Positions 54,516 through 64,000 of a stretch of 64,000 bases of DNA are shown piece after piece. Position numbers and translations under genes: made by a program. How positions within the stretch are numbered: the first letter of the stretch is position 1; each line of letters opens with the position of its first letter. This DNA comes from Macropodus opercularis (lineage: Eukaryota; Chordata; Actinopteri; Anabantiformes; Osphronemidae), in assembly GCA_030770545.1 (NCBI GenBank), contig CM061098.1, forward strand, positions 3,200,001-3,264,000. The letters are read 5' to 3'. The notes under the pieces were generated by a model. The model was not told where the DNA came from. It saw only the letters and a program-made list of their open reading frames with translations, and did not search any database.

Positions 54516-57500
54516 TCTGCGTTAGCTCGGGAGCAGACAGCGGTTGCTTCTGTTTAAAACCAGCCGCCTCGGAGAAATGATGCTGCCGCTTCCCTGTCAG
54601 TGGAGAAACCGTGTGAACCGCACAACCTGCAGCCAAACGATCAGTCTTACGAAACGCGCCTCATAACAGAGGCGTCCGAGCTCTGCACAAACTGCGTTCC
54701 TGTTGAGTGCGCATGCGCAGACCTCTACCGCGTCCAGCTGGGCTTAAAGAGACGGTGGAAGGAAGTTAAACAAGGTTCCATTATAGTATAAACACTTCAA
54801 CTTTAATCTAATACTGGTTTATATGAACTCGTTACATGTCAGGCAGCATTGAACTCTTAACTGACTGACTCTTGACTTGTTGATTTTACTGCATTTTATA
54901 TAGTTACCGTAACTATATATAAGTTATACTGAGTTGTCAAGCACATCTTACTAAAAATACAAACAAAAATATTGTGCAAAAAAAGCAAAAACTATTTTGA
55001 TGGGTACATTTATTGTACAGCACAGATCAATACAATAAACTGACAACACAAGTCTGGGTGTGAAAGGGGACATACACTGTCACATACAATTCATTCACAA
55101 ATCAAATGAATAGTTTAATAATGACGAATGTCTTCTGTTATACATACAGTATGTGCTGAACCATTTGCAATGCCTGAAAACGTCCACTTCTACAAAGTTT
55201 TCACAGAAGATCTGAAAGCGGAGTCATCTGTACGACTGAGACTCTCCACCAACACTAGAATTACTCTACAAATATTTTTATTGTCAGAATAAAAATGCTT
55301 ATTGTAGTTTGGTGTAATGGTGGGTGAGGTGAAGCAGAGCCACGATTAAACCACCAGACCAGCTGGGGAACTTCTAGACAGGACTGACATAAAAACAAAT
55401 TGCTGCTCTTGTTGCATCAGCTCATATATTGTTACCTACTTGAATTATAATCCCTTCAGTGTTAAAAACATTCAAATAGCAAGGTTCAAATGCTAAAATT
55501 ATAAAGGACAAAAACCCGAATAAAAAGTGAAGATTATGCTTGGATGGTAATGAAAAAACGTGGTGGTGTCATATACAGCATCATTCAAATCAAAGTCTAA
55601 ACAGATTCACGCTACGGTATCATGCTACAGTTTCAACATGTGCACCTCTACATGGCCAATGTAATCATTTATACTTGATTGTGATTTTGTGCATGGCCAC
55701 AACTTTCACTTTCACAATCACATTTAGCAAGATTAAGTTTTTCCACAAGGGGCCTCTGAAGGGCAAAGACAGACGTTGCTGCATTTATTACTTGAGTCTG
55801 CACTTCTTTGGATCAATTGCAGTGTTTTGTATGTGATATTCATTTCCTTTTCTTCTATTTGCAGAATCTGTTTCTACACAGATAAACATCACTGATACAC
55901 ACCGACCTTCATTAAATATCACATATAGCATGTTTGTAAGATAATGTATTACAAACAGCAGCTATGACTGGTGCCTGGGATCAAACATCACATGCAGCTG
56001 TCGTAGTATTTACCTATAGGCGGCGCAAACTGTTCTGATGTTGTTGCCCTTTTCTGTGTCTATTGTTATGCGGTGGCGGCTGTCTGTGCTAATGCTAATT
56101 ACTCCGCTCTTCCACAGTTTATTCCAAACAGGCAAACAGCCTCCTGCTGCTGGAAGCATGAAACTCAATGTTCCAAAATGATTTTTTCCACACAGCTGAT
56201 TCAACTCTTCATTAGTAAAAGCAACAATAAATGCCAAACATTTGAGAAATGGCGTCTGGGCTGAATCACTGATGAACTGGGATGGTGCTTAAATGTGTGT
56301 GTGTGAAAAACAAAGATTATCACCACACAACCAAATGTGGCCCTTCACCAAAATCAATTTCCTTTCCTGCGTAAATTAAAGCACTGACACGTAATGTATA
56401 CTCCTAATAATATTTGTTGCCTCAAAGCAAAACTAAATCCTGCATTCTCCAACAAATCAAGGCAACCAGAAAAATTAGCAGCAGATTTCCTTTATTCTAG
56501 AAGGTCTTTCATCATATTAGTGCCTGGGTTATCAATAATTCAATTGTAATGTCATTTTAGAAACAGTGGGCTAGTCGTAAAACAAAGGCAACACCCACGG
56601 AGTCTGTTGATTCACAACCTGAACGCGTTACCGATAGTTATTCTCTCTTGGTTAAAGTAGTTTCTATCTAATCTCCGACCGATTTAATAACTGAGTCTGC
56701 ATTAATAATAATACTGCAAATTCAACACAGTAAACAATTCCCCATTTGAATAAACGTACATTTACAACTGTAGAGGACTTGTTATACATGCAGTCCAGTA
56801 CCTTCTTGTAGTAGTATCAAATTTGCCCAGCGCCATTAGCATGAAATAATTTATTTGTCATTTACCTGAGTCGAAGGCCATTTTTGGTTCCCAGTAGGTT
56901 GGCTAAGCCCGCATTCAAGATCAATGGCAAAATAATGGACAGAAACTGTTTGATCAATGACCATGGAGCTTTCAGTCAAAACCCACATTCAAAAGGCACA
57001 AAGTATGTCAAACAAATGAGAAAAGCGCTGGTAGCATCTTAGAAATTCACTCACGTTACCATTTCTTTTCTCACCTTGATTTTATTGACATTTCTCTTAG
57101 CACAGACTTGTAATGTCCCAGAATCATGGAAACATGGAAACACAGCTCAGAAGGGGGTGAATATGGTGCCACACAGGAGACTCAGAGAAGTTTTGCTGAG
57201 CCCTTCAACAGCAACCACCGAAAGCTGCTACAGAAGCTGTGACTGCTCTGCCAATTTGCTTCTTCCACTATCTATGGGTGCAGAAATGTTCCCCGAATCG
57301 CTTTTGCTGAGGACGATGCATCCGTACTGTCGGAAGTCTGGTTGTTCTGTGCTTCTCCAAAGTCAGCATCACGTTGTGGCCGGTGCAGTGTTGACGCTAC
57401 AGGTCCAGGTTGTGACTAATTAAAATAAGGAGTACAAATCATACAAGTCTAAGAGCCTCTTCGACGAGTAACTGAGTCAACGCAGTGAGCCATGGTAGCC

Positions 57501-58392
57501 ACGGCTGATGCAACACTAACTTACAGTACCTGTGGCTGACGTAATATTGCCCAAGGCAGTTGTCAATGTTGTCAAGAAGTGAGGGAATGAATGAATCCTG
57601 TCAACTGGAACATCCAGGGGAGAAGGAGTGAAAGCTGTGGACATGAACGTCCATGCCAACAATTTCAGTATTTCTTAGGAAAAGTGTGGTATTTCCGTGC
57701 AAGAAAAAATGTGAAAAGGTCACAATAATCTATAAAAATCATTATTGACAGTATGCTCCAATGCATTCGTGGGACAACGTAACAGACGATGGCGGGTTCA
57801 TGCAGTTCAGAATCGTTTTTACATTCATGTTTGTTTAGGATCGATCGAGCGCCACACGAGGTGCAAAGCGCTTAACAGAAGTTGCAGTTTCATTATTATT
57901 AGAAATTTCAACTTTTTTTTCAAATTTAACTTTGAGCAGATTAATATTCAGCTTAGAACAAAATACTCCTGTATCGTGTTTTAGCCTTTAGAAGAAATGA
58001 TGAAAAAGCCCTTTGTGGGAAATTAAACAGAGCAATGAAAGCCAATGGAACAAAAGCTTCTCCGTAAGTGGAACAAGGCTTCTGTTCCGTATTGATAAGA
58101 GATGTGTTTGGGCCCAGCATGTGGTCTTCATTAGGAGCTCTGCAGCCATATAAGGGCTTTCTGCGCTGACTTCACCCTTCTGACGGCTGCTGCCTGGGCA
58201 AAGCATGCACACTGTGAGATTTCAAAAACACTAATGAATACTGATGACCACAGAGAGAAATCTGCATACAAAACATGGACTGTTGTTATAAAAAGTGCTT
58301 TTTTAACAGGTTAACACTGGGATAAGTGACCTGTATCACACTGAACTGGATGAGGTGACGCGTTGGCGACGTTATGAACAGATCCGTGTTTA
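54516..58392. other. Interval between etfdh and rxfp1
   Basis: 3.9 kb: the etfdh promoter at the left end, then AT-rich sequence that includes whatever 3' untranslated region rxfp1 has. A 115-codon plus-strand frame at 57076-57423 matches no family I know. C4orf46, located here in mammals, was not found. Confidence 0.7.
54708..54719. promoter_or_regulatory. Perfect NRF-1 palindrome upstream of etfdh
   Basis: TGCGCATGCGCA fits the nuclear respiratory factor 1 consensus (YGCGCAYGCGCR) at every position and is a complete palindrome. It lies about 190 bp upstream of the etfdh ATG in GC-rich, TATA-less sequence. NRF-1 is an established activator of nuclear genes for mitochondrial proteins. Occupancy here is inferred. 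Confidence 0.6.
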
Positions 58393-58394
58393 TT
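58389..58394 (-). terminator. AATAAA overlapping the rxfp1 stop codon
   Basis: On the minus strand the gene ends TAATAAA, so a canonical poly(A) hexamer shares two bases with the stop. Other AATAAA copies lie further downstream (for example near 57080 and 55010), so use of this one is uncertain. Confidence 0.35.
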
Positions 58395-58817
58395 AGTTTG
58401 CCTCTTGGCTTGTCTGTGTGCTTGTGCGGTCCTGCGTGGGTGTGTGAGCTGCCGTTTGCTTCTGCGACCGCACTGACAGGACTGTGTGTGGCTTCTGCTG
58501 CTGAGAGCTCGCGTTAACGTCGTTGTATCCGTCGCTGGCGTTTTCCACGGGGGTGAGCTTGGCTAGCGTGCCTGTCGCTTCCGCGTGGTGCCCCGGGGTC
58601 AGGACGTGGCTGTTCTCCTGCAGCGGCCACATTTCTTGCCAGGTGAGCGACGGAGGATGAGCTGGCTGAACGCTGAGCAGGGGCCTCTTCTGCCTGTAGT
58701 TAGCCCATACCTGCAGAATGGTCTCTTTGAAAGGGCGTGTGGTCAGCGTGTAGAGGATGGGGTTCAGAGCGCTGTTGATGGGCAGAATGAATATGACCAC
58801 CCAGGAGCTTATGGTGC
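58393..58817 (-). CDS. rxfp1: rxfp1 TM7 and cytoplasmic tail exon with stop
   Basis: SWVVIFILPINSALNPILYT, then a tail of 114 residues counted from RPFKE, rich in Ser, Thr, Gln and His, ending QTSQEAN and TAA. Confidence 0.96.
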
Positions 58818-61800
58818 CTGTCGACAAGAAGGGATAAGAGGAAAAAGGAAAGAGTTTTCTACTGGGATCCCTTGTTTTTTCTTGTCTAATTAAAGAGCCA
58901 CAGCTACTACTACTACTACTGATAGGACATATTTAAAAACAAGGAATATTTCATAGAAAGCCTCTTGTAAATGTTTTCATTTCAAGATTGTGATTGTGGA
59001 TGATGAATTCTGAGGCCAGCTTAAAGTCACAGCCCAAAGCAAATAAAATATGCCACATATACACCATCTTCCACCGTCTATCAAGCTAGGTTGTCCTCCA
59101 AACCAAGTTATTACAAGTTATGAGAAGTTATTAGCAAAGCAATAACATAATGATAACAATAACACGAGATGAACTTTATCGAACCCTGAAATGAAAAATG
59201 ATTGTTTTAAACAGCTTCTGAATATAAAGCAATAACCGTGGAAGATTATTCTGTATAAGTGCACGTCTAAGACATTTTCTGCTTCTGCTACTGAATACTG
59301 ATAATATTATGTTTTGTTGTATATTAGTTTCAAACCTGGTGCAAAGCATCATGTTTGCATCAAATAATGCTCAGATCATCACACAGGCTGGTGATGAGAC
59401 TAGAAGGTCTGATGCCAAAGACATCTTCCCCTCTAGTTTAAGTGTAAGATATTCGAACAGTCAGCAGCTTTTGCAGCCTGGAGCACAGCCACGAAGAGCT
59501 TTAAGGAAAATCAATAAGATCTTCAAATCAATCGCAGAACAAGCAGACAGGCAGTAATACGATGTGAAAGTCTAACACACCTGCGGTACTAGCGAAGCCT
59601 TTTGGGTGTTTCTGCTTTACATCTTTTGAAGGACAAAAGAAGGGCTTTCTGTGGAACACTCCTTTAAAAGGTTATAGCGCGTCTACTATACCGGGAATCT
59701 CCACCTGCAGCAGTGACAGGATCTTGAGGATGAAAATGGGGATCCAGCAGAGGGAGTCGGTGATGACGATGGAGAAGAACCTCTTGGCGATGGTCACCTC
59801 TTTCTTGATGTGGTTGCTGTATTTTGTGGTCTGCGTTCCCGTTCGCTGGATGTTATAGAACATGCTTGCATAGGACAGGACAATGATGAGAAACGCCACC
59901 AGGTTCAAACCTAGAGAAAGACGTTTGGTTAGTTTCTAGACTGACCTTAAGCTTTAGACTAGATCGTGGATCAGCATTTATAGACATGTACAAATTCCCA
60001 CCCAGGAAAATGACGATGGAGTAAACATGGGCCCATAACGTCTCCGGCTGCTCTGAATGCAGTGGGAAACAAACACCATTGGTCCCGTAGAAGTTGCGAA
60101 ACAGCCCCTTGCAGGCCAGCGGCAGGAAGGCAATGATGAAACCGAACACCCAGATGCCGAGAAGGATGGTGACAGTTCGCCGCCAGCCCGGTGTTAAGTA
60201 CTTAAACGGGTACACGATGCAGATATATTTCTCCAGAGTCAGATACGTGAGGAGCAGCACGGACACTTCGGTGGACAGCATGGCCAAGGAGCCAATGACC
60301 TGACACTGGCTGCTGTCCATCCAGGCCTGAGCGTGGCGGTTGTACTCGCCTCGAAACTTCAGGTCGTACGCACCGATCATGAAAAGGTAGATTCCCATCA
60401 GCCCGTCGGCACCTGTAGCGTGAGACAACCCGGATGTACATGAAACGACAAGGAAGACATTAAAGCAACCCCCAGTTTAATCCACCTGGTCTCACAGCCT
60501 CTGGACATTCGCACCCTAGGGGAAATTGAAATCTCACTCTCATCTCAGCATTATTGTCGGGTAATTACTACCTGCAAACAGAAACAGATGGGAAATGGCT
60601 GTGAGTTTGAATCTCTCACAGCTGGTCTCTCATAGTTTCTTTATTATATATATATATATATATATAGTGGTATGTGTGTGTGTGGTTCTGTAGAAAAGCG
60701 CCTGACCTCCATATAATTTAGGTTCAACTCTGTAGATTGGTTTAAACTGTTCTGGTGTCACTGAATCAAACATGAACTGCTTACATAACCCTTTGTAGGG
60801 AGTCCACCTACGCACTAGGTAGCTGTCTATCGGTATCGGGTGTTTATTGCAGCATCGCACCTTCTCTTAAACAACACACTGGTTGTACTGGATGACAGAA
60901 ATAGACTATTAAAGTAGATGTTATTCCCTCATGGTTCGCTGCCCTCCCAGCTTGTGGCATCCTCTGTGCCTCCAAACACATCTCAATAATCATGTTCTGA
61001 CATATAACCAACAGAGAATGCGTTAGAAAAGCCGCAGCGCCTCCTCTCGAGGCTTAACTCTGTTGAACCCCTTTAATAACGTGACTAAGACAATGTGCAA
61101 ACACCCCGTTTTGCATGAACAGACATAATCCATCGTCGTTCATATCGAGACCGTTTCTGAGGCGTTAATTATCTTAAGCTGTGCTTATGTCTGTCTAACC
61201 ACATGTTAGTGCGCTACAGACAACAGGACCCGCAAACGTTCTAGTAATAAAACGAGGTATTAAGTGAACCACAACGTGACACAATGAACAACCACTGGCA
61301 TCCACGGGTTTGTTTGTGTAGCAGACATCCACTATGACACACGATTCCTGCTTTGCATCATCTTAGATCTGTGCTGCATAATTAATCCACAGAGGATCAT
61401 TCCAATACAACTAAAAGACTTTTTAAATTATATTTTACTTTCCGTTCCTTGACATACCATAACGAGGTCCAGTCCTCTCTAATGTAAAGTTTAAAACATG
61501 ACAAGCTAAACCTCACTATATTTGTTGGGCTTTACAGTGTAATAGTAAAACAAGACTATTTTTAACAAGCTGTCTCTTTGAATCTAGATAAACTAGCGAC
61601 GTCAGAGTAGGCTGTGGTCCAAAGCTATGCATCATGTTGATCATAACAGCTCTGGATGTAAATTGACATAAAGATCCTGTCCGCTCCCAACTATGTGATG
61701 ACATCTCCTGCTATCTTGGTGGATGACTGTGTGAAAATGCAATTATTGAATAGCGCAGAGTTTAAACTGAACTGTCATCCTTGAGCAGTTAGCTGAGTGT

Positions 61801-63751
61801 GTGAATATTTTCATTCAGCTGGCAGATATCATTCAGTCATATTAATGAGCCTGTCTAACAGCGTGTGCAAAATGACGCCATTGTTGATGAAACTGCAAAG
61901 TAACTCCACATTTCCTCTTTCTTCACCTCAGACACTGGGAACCTGTTTAGTTATTGCCATTCTCTGCTGCGTTCCTGCATCTGTACCGCAGATTCATTTC
62001 CTGTCTAATCTTATCCATATATTTCATTTTCAGTTCATGGTAGTTGTGTTTCTTAACAGACTTTTAGCGATTCATTCAATAAATTTACTTGAGGTGCGAC
62101 TTACAACAGAGGGAAATGATGCACATGGCATGGAGTTTGTTCTCTGAGCGGATGTATGAGCGCATGCAGATGACGAAGACGTTGCCGAAGCAGGTGGTGG
62201 CCGACACCACCCACACGAAGACCCTCAGCACAATGTTGGCCAGCAGGTCCTCGAACGATGAGATGCCATCGGTGTTGGGTTTGCAGCTGCGCACGTGGGG
62301 AGCGTAGCCACAGTACTGGAACTTCTTGAAGTAGCTGTGACGACAAATGAAACGCATGACCGTAAAAGGCGAGACTCAAGCAGCTCAGAATCAACAGTAT
62401 GTACATCTACGAGACTCGAGGGCTGCAGACTAGACGCCCCTCAGGGTTCGAGCCCAACTCGTGCTGGAGGCAAGGAGATCGCTGGGCTGCGTGTTTGCCA
62501 ACCCTGCTCTAGAGGAAAGTTGGAAAGGTCAGAAAATGCTCAGACTTTTATTCAGTGTGACAGGGGAACTAACATGTCTGCGCAGAGAGACGTTGAAGGA
62601 GGAATGGTCTTCTGTTGTCTCTGTTTGACTGCATCGTACTGAAACCTTAATAGAAACGAAAGGCTTGTGCGATTTAATTTAAGGCTGGAAAGGAATTTAT
62701 TCAGGACCTGCGCGGGTCTCAAGCTGGTTTACCCAGAGAGTAAATGGATTACACTAATCATCTCCAGCTGGAAGATTCGCCTGACGGCTTCCAGAGCGTT
62801 CGCTTACAACTGCACAAATGTATGAAAGGTCGACCGACTTCAAGTTAGTCCGCAGGCAACGGTGCAGTTATACTGCAGGAACGTACTCACATATGAGTCA
62901 AGTACTTGAGTGGTTCAAACATCCGCCGCTGTATGTTTCCAATTTCAATCCCCTCTATGCTCCTGTGGTACACAGAGAGAGAGAGAGAGAGAGTTTATAT
63001 CATATCGTCATATCGAAACAGCGAGAACAACAACAAAAACAAACAACAGGATGATACTCACAGTGACTTCAGCTTGTACAACTTGTCAAAGTGGTCAAGC
63101 TGGAGCTCCACGATGGGATTGTATGATATGTTTCTAAAAAACAACACATATGAGACAAAACATGAATTATCACTTTAAATACGCCTGATGAAAAGGTTTT
63201 ACATTGAAATGTTATTTTACAAAGTGTGTTATGTTTAATTTGTCACTTTGTCTCTGTTTAATAGTTCGTATAATCCATCTTGTGATTTACTCAAGAATGA
63301 TGCAATGCAGTGCAATCTATGTACTAAGTGGCTCATCGAGTGCTTGTTTCACACTGCATAATGACTTTATTGTAAGGGCCTCACTATAGATGTAGTCAGC
63401 TGGGGAAGCACAGGCTGACATTTTGACAGTGATCCAATAAAACAGCATCCAGCTTAATGCTCGAGTCTAATCAAAGTTCACTCAAATCCCAGGAAAGAGT
63501 TTTCTGTGTTTTCTAATTTCACTGAAAAACCTAATCCTGCATACAGTAAGATTTTAGCACTGATAAATACTGCAATTCCCCGAAAGTATTAAAAGATAAG
63601 CCCTATTAAATATTTATAGAATAGGTATGCGTGAGTACAGAACTTTATATTCCAGTGCGTGTGTATAAATAAAACTCACAGTTGGAGCAAATCTCCCAGT
63701 AAGACAAAAAGATTGGGAGGGATCGCCACCAGTCTGTTGTTGGATAGATCC
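58393..63751 (-). CDS. rxfp1: Relaxin family peptide receptor 1, C-terminal part (7 exons; 5' part off the right edge)
   Basis: RXFP1 is a leucine-rich-repeat GPCR for relaxin that signals through Gs. Seven exons splice in frame: 63680-63751, 63062-63133, 62891-62962, 62105-62334, 60002-60412, 59692-59910 and 58393-58817. The first three are 72-nt LRR exons (DLSNNRL, NISYNPI, SIEGIEI). The hinge YFKKFQYCGYAPHVRSCKPN leads to TM1 (RVFVWVVSATTCFGNVFVIC). TM3 ends in EKYICIVYPF in place of DRY. The ECL2 cysteine is in GTNGVCFPLHSE. TM6 is AKRFFSIVITDSLCWIPIFI and TM7 carries NPILY. The MWPLQE tail motif and the location beside etfdh favour RXFP1 over RXFP2. The N-terminal LDLa module and earlier LRRs are outside the window. 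Confidence 0.95.
58818..59691 (-). other. rxfp1 intron before the TM7 exon
   Basis: 874 bp, AT-rich, with a short CTA run near 58904-58920. No element is recognised. Confidence 0.8.
59692..59910 (-). CDS. rxfp1: rxfp1 TM5-TM6 exon
   Basis: LNLVAFLIIVLSYASMFYNI, third intracellular loop, AKRFFSIVITDSLCWIPIFI and LLQVEIP. Confidence 0.97.
60002..60412 (-). CDS. rxfp1: rxfp1 TM2-TM5 exon
   Basis: ADGLMGIYLFMIGAYDLKFR, TEVSVLLLTYLTLEKYICIV and GTNGVCFPLHSEQPETLWAH through VIFL. Confidence 0.97.
60413..62104 (-). other. rxfp1 intron between the TM1-TM2 and TM2-TM5 exons
   Basis: 1.7 kb, with a pure (TA)n run at about 60645-60666 followed by a GT-rich tract. Nothing else is recognised. Confidence 0.8.
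62105..62334 (-). CDS. rxfp1: rxfp1 hinge and TM1-TM2 exon
   Basis: YFKKFQYCGYAPHVRSCKPN, FEDLLANIVLRVFVWVVSAT through HAMCIISLC. The donor is T|GTAAGT. Confidence 0.97.
62891..62962 (-). CDS. rxfp1: rxfp1 last LRR exon
   Basis: A 72-nt exon encoding SIEGIEIGNIQRRMFEPLKY and LTHI. Confidence 0.94.
63062..63133 (-). CDS. rxfp1: rxfp1 LRR exon
   Basis: A 72-nt exon encoding NISYNPIVELQLDHFDKLYK and LKSL. Confidence 0.94.
63680..63751 (-). CDS. rxfp1: rxfp1 LRR exon
   Basis: A 72-nt exon encoding DLSNNRLVAIPPNLFVLLGD and LLQL, phase 2 at both ends. Confidence 0.92.
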
Positions 63752-64000
63752 CTGTGTGCCGAGACAAATCCACATCAGTGCCACCAAAAACCACAACAGC
63801 GAACTCATACTGACGTAGAACCCTCGGTCTCTGACAGACGACTACAGGCCCTTGGAGAGAGGACACTCCGCTGCAGCAACACTCACAAAACAAATGCACT
63901 GCATAAGAGAGAGTGCAGAAAACAAAACCAAAACACAGCTTCACCCTTTTGAAGTCGGGGTTTTTTCATTAGCCCCAAAAACTGTGCATGAACCAGATAC
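63752..64000 (-). other. rxfp1 intron upstream of the first visible LRR exon (partial)
   Basis: Non-coding; the next upstream exon is beyond the right edge. Confidence 0.7.

Larger units (their letters stand above)
62335..63679 (-). other. rxfp1 short introns around the LRR exons
   Basis: Two introns of about 550 bp (62335-62890 and 63134-63679) and one of 99 bp separate the LRR exons. A GA microsatellite lies at about 62972-62991. No additional LRR exon is seen, which agrees with the known consecutive order of the last three repeats. Confidence 0.75.

Noticed and set aside
54600..54791. 63-codon plus-strand frame divergent from etfdh
   Set aside because: It overlaps the CpG-rich etfdh promoter and the NRF-1 site and shows no known domain.
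57076..57423. 115-codon plus-strand frame between etfdh and rxfp1, considered as C4orf46
   Set aside because: The residues do not resemble C4orf46 and the region is more likely rxfp1 3' untranslated or intergenic sequence.

Overview
The window is eukaryotic nuclear DNA from a ray-finned fish, probably a percomorph-type teleost. The evidence is vertebrate genes split by GT-AG introns, vertebrate-type proteins with fish-like substitutions, long CA and ATT microsatellites, and remnants resembling 3' ends of fish non-LTR retrotransposons. The species cannot be told from the sequence. No operon, CRISPR array, prophage or other prokaryotic structure is present.

Five protein-coding genes can be reconstructed exon by exon, with reading frame maintained across every junction. 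From left to right: (1) rapgef2, minus strand. Its first six coding exons (175 codons) are spread over 36 kb, and the gene runs off the left end. (2) spmip2 (C4orf45-like sperm microtubule inner protein), plus strand, three exons, 38348-39376. (3) ppid (cyclophilin 40), plus strand, complete, ten exons, 42358-46591, 370 codons. (4) etfdh (electron-transfer-flavoprotein:ubiquinone oxidoreductase), minus strand, complete, thirteen exons, 54515-47326, 622 codons. (5) rxfp1 (relaxin receptor), minus strand. Its last seven coding exons (three leucine-rich repeats, hinge, the whole seven-helix domain and tail) lie at 63751-58393, and the 5' end is off the right edge.

The order and orientation match, as remembered, the block RXFP1-ETFDH-PPID-C4orf45-RAPGEF2 on human chromosome 4q32. 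Two genes expected from that block, FNIP2 and C4orf46, were not found. rapgef2 and spmip2 are divergent from a shared interval whose rapgef2 side is CpG-rich. ppid and etfdh are convergent, with stop codons 734 bp apart. rxfp1 and etfdh are tandem on the minus strand.

The genes do not form one pathway. RAPGEF2 is a Rap exchange factor, SPMIP2 a predicted axonemal protein, PPID an Hsp90 co-chaperone, ETFDH a mitochondrial flavoprotein and RXFP1 a GPCR. They are neighbours by conserved synteny. Sites consistent with their separate regulation are a perfect NRF-1 palindrome upstream of etfdh, an ETS site upstream of ppid, and RFX/X-box-like repeats upstream of spmip2.

Most of the remaining sequence is intronic, chiefly rapgef2 introns 1, 3 and 4, with microsatellites and a few palindromic or hairpin structures. 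The most distinctive non-genic structure is an 86-bp perfect palindrome in ppid intron 4, inside an insertion flanked by a 15-bp direct repeat. I saw no convincing sign of a new biological system.
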